64,000 bases of DNA, from positions 186,001 through 250,000 of the forward strand of contig FOEZ01000004.1 in assembly GCA_900110595.1 (NCBI GenBank), given 5' to 3'. The DNA is from Arthrobacter sp. OV608 (GTDB lineage: Bacteria > Actinomycetota > Actinomycetes > Actinomycetales > Micrococcaceae). The notes under the pieces are model-generated. The model saw only the letters and a program-made list of their open reading frames with translations. It did no database searches and was not told the DNA's origin. Below are positions 58,241 to 64,000 of the stretch, piece after piece (position 1 is the first letter of the stretch; every line of letters begins with the position of its first letter). Position numbers and translations under genes: made by a program.

Positions 58241-59923
58241 GTGACTATAGACACCGCACCTGCCGCCCGCCCGACAAGCCGCATCGACGCCGTCGCGGAC
58301 AACTACACGGACACCCTCATCAGGCTTAATCCGTCGTTCGCCACCACCCTTGGCGTCCCCGGACACGAAACGGAATACCAGGACTTCTCCCCCGCCGGCA
58401 TCGCGGAATTCGCCGAGGCTGCCCGCCACACGCTGGAAGAACTTGAGGGGCTGGAGCCCGAGGACGATGTGGACGCCGTGACCCTTGACGCCATGCGGGA
58501 GCGGCTGGGCCTGCAGCTGCTGATCCACGCGTCCGGCTGGGAGTACGCGGACCTGAACAACATCGCCTCCCCCGCCCAGGACATCCGCGCCATCTTCGAC
58601 CTGATGCCCACGGAGACGGAGCAGCACTGGCAGCACATCGCCGGCCGGGCAGCCAACGTTCCAGCAGCCATCGCCGGGTACATGGAGTCTCTCCGACAGG
58701 CCCGGGACGCCGGCCGGGTGTCCGCCGCGCGGCAGGTCAGGATCGTCATCGAGCAGGTCACCAAATATGCGGCGGAGGACGGCTTCTTCGCCAAGCTTGC
58801 CGCGGGAGCATCCACTGCCGGCGGCCCCCTGCCTGCCGCTATCCAGGAAGAGCTCGACGCCGGTGCTGCCGCCGCCCGGAGCGCCTACGCAGGGTTGGCG
58901 GATTTCCTCCGCCGGGAACTGCTGCCCGCCGCGCCGGAGAAGGACGCCGTGGGAAGGTCCCGCTACGCGCTGGCCTCACGTTCCTTCCTCGGGGCCACCG
59001 TGGACCTGGAGGAAACGTACGCCTGGGGCGTGGAAGAGCTGGACCGCCTGATCGCCGAGCAGGAACGGGTGGCCCACAGCATCAAAGCCGGTGCCACCAT
59101 CGATGAAGCCAAGGAAATCCTCAACAACGATCCCGCCCGCCAGCTCAAGGGCAAGGAGGCCCTGCGGGAGTGGATGCAGGAGCTCTCGGACAAGGCCGTG
59201 GCGGAGCTCGCCGGCGTTCACTTCGACATCCCGGACGTGATGAAGAAACTCGAGTGCCTTATCGCCCCCACCGACGAGGGCGGCATCTATTACACAGGCC
59301 CGTCGGACGACTTCAGCCGCCCCGGCCGCATGTGGTGGTCCGTCCCAGCGGGCGAGGACACCTTCACCACCTGGGCCGAAACCACCACCGTTTTCCACGA
59401 AGGCGTCCCCGGCCACCACCTCCAGGTGGCCACTGCAACGTACCGCCGCGAACTGCTGAACAAATGGCGACGGAACGTCTGCTGGACCTCCGGCCATGGC
59501 GAAGGCTGGGCGCTCTACGCCGAAAAGCTGATGCAGGAACTCGGCTACCTTAATGATCCCGGCGACCACATGGGCATGCTGGACATGCAGCGGATGCGGG
59601 CCGCCCGCGTGGTGTTCGACATCGGCGTCCATCTCGAACTGCAGGTCCCCGAACGGTGGGGCTCCGGCACGTGGACGCCCGAGAAGGGCTACGACTTCTT
59701 GAAGCAGAACCTGCCCATCAGCGAAGGCCAGCTCAATTTCGAGTTCACCCGTTACCTTGGTTGGCCGGGACAGGCACCGTCCTACAAGGTGGGCCAGCGC
59801 CTCTGGGAACAGATCCGCGCCGAGCTCGAAGCACGGCCGGGTTTCGACCTGAAGGAATTCCACACCCGGGCTTTGAACATCGGCTCCGTGGGGCTGGACA
59901 CCCTAAGGCGCGCCCTGCTCTGA
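58241..59923 (+). CDS. DUF885-family protein (putative metallopeptidase-like)
   Basis: 560 aa, cytoplasmic by appearance. DUF885 signature segments: RLNPSFATTLGVPGHE near the N-terminus, the metal-site-like FHEGVPGHHLQ (about 388-398), TSGHGEGWALYAEKL and a terminal GQAPSYKVGQRLWE. The HExxxGHH pattern suggests a zinc site; activity in most members is unknown. Start GTG 58241, 62 nt after accE, so a separate or read-through transcript is possible. Confidence 0.85.
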   Translation: MTIDTAPAARPTSRIDAVADNYTDTLIRLNPSFATTLGVPGHETEYQDFSPAGIAEFAEAARHTLEELEGLEPEDDVDAVTLDAMRERLGLQLLIHASGWEYADLNNIASPAQDIRAIFDLMPTETEQHWQHIAGRAANVPAAIAGYMESLRQARDAGRVSAARQVRIVIEQVTKYAAEDGFFAKLAAGASTAGGPLPAAIQEELDAGAAAARSAYAGLADFLRRELLPAAPEKDAVGRSRYALASRSFLGATVDLEETYAWGVEELDRLIAEQERVAHSIKAGATIDEAKEILNNDPARQLKGKEALREWMQELSDKAVAELAGVHFDIPDVMKKLECLIAPTDEGGIYYTGPSDDFSRPGRMWWSVPAGEDTFTTWAETTTVFHEGVPGHHLQVATATYRRELLNKWRRNVCWTSGHGEGWALYAEKLMQELGYLNDPGDHMGMLDMQRMRAARVVFDIGVHLELQVPERWGSGTWTPEKGYDFLKQNLPISEGQLNFEFTRYLGWPGQAPSYKVGQRLWEQIRAELEARPGFDLKEFHTRALNIGSVGLDTLRRALL

Positions 59924-59932
59924 CCGAACACA

Positions 59933-59976
59933 CCTGGACCACGGCTTCCTGTTCAACGTAAACGCCTTGGTCCAGG
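59933..59976. terminator. Inverted repeat between convergent DUF885 and azoreductase genes
   Basis: CCTGGACCA (59933-59941) pairs with TGGTCCAGG (59968-59976) across a 26-nt loop, 10 nt past the DUF885 stop and before the azoreductase stop (60015). The long loop lowers confidence in terminator function. Confidence 0.4.
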
Positions 59977-60014
59977 AATCGGTACCCGACATGCCGATGC
60001 GCACCGTGAACGCC

Positions 60015-60692
60015 TTAGTCGTTGACGAGCTGGAGGGTTCCCGCGGTGCTGAGCTTGCCGGCAAACTCGATGGCGGCGTCGAGGAGTTCAGCCTCGGCAA
60101 CCTCGCGGGTGCCGTCCACATCCCCGTTCAGCACGGTTGGAGCGAAACGGACGTGCACGGCGTCTTCGATGCCCACAAAGTTCAGCCAGTCGGCGAAGAA
60201 GGTGCTGCTGAAGTCCGAGCCGAAGGCTGCCGGGACACCCGGAGCGTAGACGCCGCTGGTGTGGACCGCGAGGGCGTGTTTGCCCTCCAGCAAGCCGCGG
60301 TAGCCCTGCCCGGGGTCGAAACCAAAGCTCCAGCCGGGCTGGGTCATGACATCGATCCACTGCTTCAGGACATAGGGGACGCCGGCGTTCCACATCGGGA
60401 TGTTGAAGACGTAGGCGTCAGCCGAAGCGAACTGGTCGAAGACTGCGCGGGCGGCTTCCCAGGCGGCAACCTGCTCGGGCGTCTGGTCCTGGCCTGTGAA
60501 AACAGCCATCTTCGCGGCGGCGGCCACACGCCCGAACGCGGGCAGCACATGGTCGTCGAACAGGTTCAGCGTCTCCACCTCAAAGCTCTCCGGGCCGGCA
60601 GTCTGGACGGCATCGATGAAGTGTCGGGCCAACCGCAGGGAGTCGCTGTTGGCGTAGCGTGGAGAGGCGTTGACGTGGAGGAGGGTAGGCAT
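60015..60692 (-). CDS. azoR: FMN-dependent NADH-azoreductase
   Basis: 225 aa flavodoxin-like quinone/azo reductase. FMN-binding segments: ASPRYANSDSLRLARHFID (phosphate loop, residues about 10-28) and NIPMWNAGVPYVLKQWIDVMTQPGWSF, plus HTSGVYAPG. Uses NADH to reduce quinones, nitro or azo compounds, usually for detoxification. Start is ATG 60692: the ATG two codons earlier (60698) directly abuts the GAAAGG site, which is correctly spaced for 60692. Divergent from an HxlR regulator, the standard pairing for inducible azoreductases. Confidence 0.92.
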   Translation of the reverse strand: MPTLLHVNASPRYANSDSLRLARHFIDAVQTAGPESFEVETLNLFDDHVLPAFGRVAAAAKMAVFTGQDQTPEQVAAWEAARAVFDQFASADAYVFNIPMWNAGVPYVLKQWIDVMTQPGWSFGFDPGQGYRGLLEGKHALAVHTSGVYAPGVPAAFGSDFSSTFFADWLNFVGIEDAVHVRFAPTVLNGDVDGTREVAEAELLDAAIEFAGKLSTAGTLQLVND

Positions 60693-60773
60693 TGGCATCC
60701 TTTCGAGGCTTTGCTGCGGGGCGCTTGTGCCCCGTCATCGATCCTCGCCGACACCACCGCGCCGCGTAAGAAC

Positions 60774-60807
60774 GCACTTTTTTGTGCCTAAGGCACCTCA
60801 AAGTGCC
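60774..60807. promoter_or_regulatory. Three overlapping palindromes in the azoR/hxlR spacer
   Basis: GCAC-TTTTTT-GTGC (60774-60787), GTGCC-TAA-GGCAC (60784-60796) and GGCAC-CTCAAA-GTGCC (60792-60807) share arms end to end. They lie 82 nt from the azoR start and 48 nt from the hxlR start, as expected of an HxlR operator controlling both genes. Confidence 0.6.
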
Positions 60808-60854
60808 CGGTAAACTGGGCCGCCAGTCCACTTGTTGAGGAAAGTATTGGGGAT

Positions 60855-61292
60855 ATGACTCTCACGGCCGAACAAGAACGCCAGAATGCCCAGGACCACT
60901 ACAACGCTTCCCTTGACCTGTGCCCGGCCCGGCAGCTGCTGGAAGCCATCAGCAGCAAGTGGGTCACCCTGGTGATGCTGGCGCTTGAGGACGGGCAGCA
61001 GCGCCACAGCGATCTTCGCAAGCGCATTCCCGGGGCCAGCCAGAAAATGCTGACGTCCACACTGCGCTCGCTCGAACGCGATGGCCTGGTTCTGCGCCAC
61101 GTCACCGTCGCCGTTCCAGTGCGCACAGACTACGAGCTCACTCCCCGCGGCCGCTCGCTGCTGAAGATCATTTTCGACATGAAGGAATGGGCCGAGGAAA
61201 ACATGGACGATGTCGCGGCGTCGCGCCTGGAGCACGATAGCCCCAGGCCCGCTTTCAACCAGCGCAAGGACAGCAGCCTGCACCTGTCCTGA
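60855..61292 (+). CDS. HxlR-family transcriptional regulator
   Basis: 145 aa. Winged helix with the family landmarks CPARQLLEAISSKWVTLVML (including the N-terminal cysteine C23), RHSDLRKRIPGASQKMLTSTLRSLERDGLV and YELTPRGRSLL. Members with this cysteine often sense quinones, aldehydes or other electrophiles. It probably represses the divergent azoreductase and itself through the stacked palindromes between them. Confidence 0.92.
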   Translation: MTLTAEQERQNAQDHYNASLDLCPARQLLEAISSKWVTLVMLALEDGQQRHSDLRKRIPGASQKMLTSTLRSLERDGLVLRHVTVAVPVRTDYELTPRGRSLLKIIFDMKEWAEENMDDVAASRLEHDSPRPAFNQRKDSSLHLS

Positions 61293-61550
61293 CTGCACCG
61301 CGCCGGTGGAACCCCGGCCAGCTTCAGAGGCTGGCGCTGCGACGGGGAGCAAGCTGCGGGAAGGCAGTCACGTCGGGCCTGCTGCCTCGGTGGCGCGAGA
61401 CATTAAGCACATCCGAGCCGGGAATAAGTAACATAACGCCGTAAAACCCTTGATATGACGGGGTTCCTTATGCCGTGGCGCTGTTCTGGCCGCGTAATAT
61501 TTCTCAATGTTGGTTCGTCATGATATGCGGCACGGTCTTAGCGTATTCGG

Positions 61551-62987
61551 GTGAGCACTCAAACCCGCCCCTCAGAATCCGCCAAGACCGGCTTCCAGCT
61601 CCCCAAGTGGGCTGGCTCGTTCGGTTTCCAGATCATTGCCGCCCTGGTCGTCGGCCTTGGCCTCGGCCTGCTGGCCAAGTACACCGGCAGCACCAAGACC
61701 AATCCCAACGGCCTCGGCGCCACGCTGCAGACCATCGGCTCCAGCTATGTGTCACTGCTGCAGACAGCAGTGGTTCCCCTGATTTTCACCGCCGTCGTCA
61801 GCTCCATCTCCAACCTCCGCCAGGTCTCCAATGCGGCCAAGCTCGCCTGGAACACCCTGCTGTGGTTCGCCATCACTTCCCTCATCGCCGTGCTGATCGG
61901 CATCGGCCTGGGCGTGCTGCTGCAGCCCGGCGCCAACACCGGCATCACCGAGGAAGCCAAGTACTCCGGCAAGTCCGGTGACTGGTGGTCCTTCCTCATC
62001 GGCCTGTTCCCCAAGAACTTCCTCGGCCTGGGCGCCAGCTCCACAGTTGCCGAATCCGGCGCCGTTACCACCTCCGTGAGCTTCAACGTGCTCCAGATCC
62101 TGGTGATCGCCATCGCCGTCGGCGTTGCCGCGCTCAAGGTGGGCAAGGCTGCCGAACCGTTCCTGAACCTGAACGCCTCCGCACTGGCTGTCATCCAGAA
62201 GGTCCTGTGGTGGATCATCCGCATCGCACCGCTTGGTACCGTCGGCCTCATCGGCAACGCCGTCGCAGTCTACGGCTGGGACACCATCGGCTCCCTGGGC
62301 AAGTTCACCTTCGCCATCTACGTGGGCCTGGCCCTGGTCATCTTCGCGGTCTACCCCATCCTGGTCCGCAGCCACGGCCTGTCCGTCAAGCAGTACTTCT
62401 CCGGCGTATGGCCGGCCGTCCAGCTGGCCTTTGTGTCCCGCTCCTCGGTGGGAACCCTCCCGCTGACCCAGCGTGTCACCGAGCGCAGCCTGGGTGTCCC
62501 CCGCGCCTACGCCTCCTTCGCCGTGCCGCTGGGCGCCACCACCAAGATGGACGGCTGCGCAGCCATCTACCCCGCCATCTCGGCGATCTTCGTGGCCCAG
62601 TTCTTCGGCATCCAGCTGGACTTCAGCCAGTACCTGCTGATCGCCCTGGTGTCCGTCCTGGGCTCGGCCGCAACCGCCGGAACCACCGGCGCTGTGGTGA
62701 TGCTGACGCTGACCCTCTCCACGCTGGGACTGCCGCTGGCCGGCGTCGGCCTCCTGCTGGCCATCGATCCCATCCTGGACATGGGCCGCACCGCCGTAAA
62801 CGTGGCCGGACAGGCGCTGGTGCCCACCATCGTCGCCAAGCGCCAGGGCATCCTGGACGAGCAGCTGTACAACGCACCCCGCAACGGCACGCCGTTTGTT
62901 GACGACTCTGTTGACACCGCAGCCGCCCCGTCCGACGGAACCTCCACCGACACCACGTCGCGTGAGCTGGCGGACGCGAAGGCCTAA
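61551..62987 (+). CDS. DAACS-family dicarboxylate/amino acid:cation symporter
   Basis: 478 aa, about eight membrane helices and two re-entrant hairpins. Family signatures: VVPLIFTAVVSSISNL, the Ser-rich hairpin SRSSVGTLPLTQR, GATTKMDGCAAIYPAISAIF (variant of the GATxNMDG cation site, with Lys for Asn), GTTGAVVMLTLTL and IDPILDMGRTAVNVAG (substrate Asp/Arg region). Probably imports C4-dicarboxylates or acidic amino acids with H+ or Na+. Start GTG 61551. The 258-bp upstream region shows no clear promoter hexamers. A very stable terminator follows. Confidence 0.93.
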   Translation: MSTQTRPSESAKTGFQLPKWAGSFGFQIIAALVVGLGLGLLAKYTGSTKTNPNGLGATLQTIGSSYVSLLQTAVVPLIFTAVVSSISNLRQVSNAAKLAWNTLLWFAITSLIAVLIGIGLGVLLQPGANTGITEEAKYSGKSGDWWSFLIGLFPKNFLGLGASSTVAESGAVTTSVSFNVLQILVIAIAVGVAALKVGKAAEPFLNLNASALAVIQKVLWWIIRIAPLGTVGLIGNAVAVYGWDTIGSLGKFTFAIYVGLALVIFAVYPILVRSHGLSVKQYFSGVWPAVQLAFVSRSSVGTLPLTQRVTERSLGVPRAYASFAVPLGATTKMDGCAAIYPAISAIFVAQFFGIQLDFSQYLLIALVSVLGSAATAGTTGAVVMLTLTLSTLGLPLAGVGLLLAIDPILDMGRTAVNVAGQALVPTIVAKRQGILDEQLYNAPRNGTPFVDDSVDTAAAPSDGTSTDTTSRELADAKA

Positions 62988-63027
62988 GGGGCCTCTGCTC
63001 ACCACTGGCAGTAAACAACTGGCAGTG

Positions 63028-63065
63028 AGAAGAAGTCCCCGGGAAATCTCCCGGGGACTTCTTCT
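63028..63065. terminator. Perfect 17-bp hairpin terminator
   Basis: AGAAGAAGTCCCCGGGA (63028-63044) and TCCCGGGGACTTCTTCT (63049-63065) with a 4-nt loop, between the convergent symporter gene and the small secreted protein gene, 40 nt past the symporter stop. T-rich sequence follows rightward and the stem carries A/T pairs at its base, so it can serve both strands. Confidence 0.85.
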
Positions 63066-63082
63066 GTATTTAAGCCCCAGGC

Positions 63083-63640
63083 TCAGTGGCCACCGATGAC
63101 ACCATTCTGTACAGCCTTGGTGACGGCGTCCGCTTCGGCCTGCGTCAGCTTTCCGTCCGTCACGGCCTGGTCAAGCCTCGACTTCAGCGCCGCAGCCCGT
63201 TCCGCCTGCTTCTCGGTGCGGAGTTCGTCCAGCGCAGCGGTCACCTTGGATTCCTCGATGCCGAGGGACTCCGACAAGGCCTTGGCCAAGGCAGCATCAC
63301 GGGTGGCCGGGTCAGGCCTCTCGCCATCGGCGGGCGGGGAGGAAGGCTTGTTGGCCTCACGGAAGGCCTGGAGCGCCTCCGTTACCTTGGCCTCCTCCAC
63401 GCCGAGCTTCGCCGCGAGCGCGGATGCCTGGGCTACGCCCCGCTCACCGCCGCGTCCGCCGTGCTTGCCCATGCTGCCGGGCGCGGTGCTGGTGCTTCCG
63501 TCGGCTGAGGCACTGGAGCTGACGCTGGGAGCGGGGGTTGGTGTGGTGGTGGCGGAGGCCATGCCGGCAACACCGATTCCGGCGCCGAGGGCCAGCGCCG
63601 CGGCTGACAAGCCAAGGGTCATTTTCTTTGTGCGTGACAT
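63083..63640 (-). CDS. Small secreted protein with two helical LG-x-EE repeats
   Basis: 185 aa. Signal peptide about 1-32 (KKMTLGLSAAALALGAGIG, cleavage near ASA). Thr/Ser/Pro linker, then two copies of a helical motif: LAAKLGVEEAKVTEAL and LSESLGIEESKVTAAL, followed by a basic helix and DQAVTDGKLTQAEADAVTKAV. No cysteines. I do not recognise a function. ATG 63640 has AGGAGA 6 nt before it; an upstream in-frame start lacks both a site and a signal peptide. Divergent from the TetR gene. Confidence 0.7.
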   Translation of the reverse strand: MSRTKKMTLGLSAAALALGAGIGVAGMASATTTPTPAPSVSSSASADGSTSTAPGSMGKHGGRGGERGVAQASALAAKLGVEEAKVTEALQAFREANKPSSPPADGERPDPATRDAALAKALSESLGIEESKVTAALDELRTEKQAERAAALKSRLDQAVTDGKLTQAEADAVTKAVQNGVIGGH

Positions 63641-63785
63641 TCTTTGTCTCCTGGATCTGCCGTCAGTAACGGCTGCTGATGGTTCATCCCTCCCGGGACA
63701 TTCCAAGCATCGCCAGGCCAGTTCTGGAACAGCTGTTCGGAACCTTTCATCTTCCTGTGAATCCGGAGCGGAAAAACTTGCTCAG

Positions 63786-63801
63786 CGTGCAAAGTTGCAC
63801 G
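63786..63801. promoter_or_regulatory. Palindrome upstream of the TetR gene
   Basis: CGTGCAA-AG-TTGCACG, 13 nt before the TetR ATG, with TGTAAT (63805-63810) just downstream. If TGTAAT is the -10 box, transcription would start at or next to the ATG (leaderless). A TetR autoregulatory operator is likely. Confidence 0.5.
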
Positions 63802-63814
63802 TAGTGTAATCAGC

Positions 63815-64000
63815 ATGACAACCAGCACAGGCAGCATCCCAGCGGCAGCAGCCACCCCGTCACGGCGCGAGCTGAACAAGGCCGCCACCCGCCAGGCCAT
63901 CACGGACGCTGCTTTGTCACTGCTGCGCAGCCACGGCCCGGGAAGCTTCACGGTGGAGGACATTGCGGACACCGCCGGCATTTCACGGCGCACCTTCTTC
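63815..64000 (+). CDS. TetR-family transcriptional regulator (5' part)
   Basis: 62 codons before the window edge. After a Ser/Ala-rich lead, RRELNKAATRQAITDAALSL and HGPGSFTVEDIADTAGISRR TFF form the TetR DNA-binding helices (recognition helix around AGISRRTFF). The ligand domain is outside the window. Divergent from the small secreted protein gene. Confidence 0.88.
   Translation, partial: MTTSTGSIPAAAATPSRRELNKAATRQAITDAALSLLRSHGPGSFTVEDIADTAGISRRTFF

Noticed and set aside
59957..60021. Short direct repeat (AACGCCTTGGTC / AACGCCTTAGTC) near the azoR stop
   Set aside because: Only about 12 bp with one mismatch; likely chance in a small spacer.
61293..61550. Small gene or riboswitch upstream of the symporter
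   Set aside because: No frame with a plausible start and no extended structure; only scattered A/T-rich patches that may hold the promoter.

Overview
The window is high-GC DNA with gene content and protein styles typical of an Arthrobacter/Pseudarthrobacter-type actinobacterium (Micrococcaceae). The pointers are a gatCAB operon, an NAD-dependent ligase, an AccD5/AccE acyl-CoA carboxylase pair, a DUF222-HNH protein, and many GTG starts and 4-nt ATGA/GTGA overlaps. The genus is inferred from style and was not checked against a database. I see no tRNA, rRNA, CRISPR array, phage or IS transposase.

Layout. 1-3.4 kb: the tail of a VOC-like gene, then a DUF222-HNH endonuclease gene between two unrelated tandem-repeat arrays, then a CPBP membrane protease. 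3.4-10.1 kb: a leftward amino-acid catabolism run (tdh-kbl for threonine to glycine, an FAD oxidoreductase, hutI, a DeoR regulator) with a divergent LysR gene. 10.1-14.3 kb: a secreted DUF5666 protein between two copies of one long hairpin family, then gatC-gatA-gatB. 14.4-18.5 kb: a CitMHS citrate-type transporter divergent from a CitA/CitB-like two-component system. 18.5-23.4 kb: a RidA-like protein, a GNAT enzyme, an inositol-monophosphatase-like enzyme, ligA and a proline-rich membrane-anchored protein.

23.4-52.4 kb is the centrepiece: about 29 kb of leftward genes, mostly with stop/start overlaps. In order of transcription they are two giant tandem membrane-anchored beta-propeller/cadherin-like/Fn3 proteins (2057 and 2035 aa), a MoxR AAA+ ATPase, a DUF58 protein, a membrane transglutaminase-like protein, a zinc-ribbon/RDD/FHA protein, a PP2C phosphatase, a zinc-ribbon/FHA protein, a Ser/Thr kinase with an Fn3-like outer domain, a small FHA-like protein and an EccC/EssC-type FtsK ATPase with its own FHA domain. 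The core resembles the 'PFNA' cluster (kinase, FN3, AAA-ATPase, DUF58, transglutaminase) described in bifidobacteria. Here it has a duplicated FN3 gene, four FHA-type proteins and a type VII secretion-like ATPase without a visible WXG100 substrate. My reading, which is inference, is a phosphorylation-controlled machine that deploys or senses through giant surface proteins.

52.5-64 kb: class III cyclase, bacterial PH-domain protein and birA (overlapping genes), an SDR enzyme, accD5-accE, a DUF885 protein, a divergent azoreductase/HxlR pair with stacked palindromes, a DAACS dicarboxylate symporter, a small secreted repeat protein and the start of a TetR gene.
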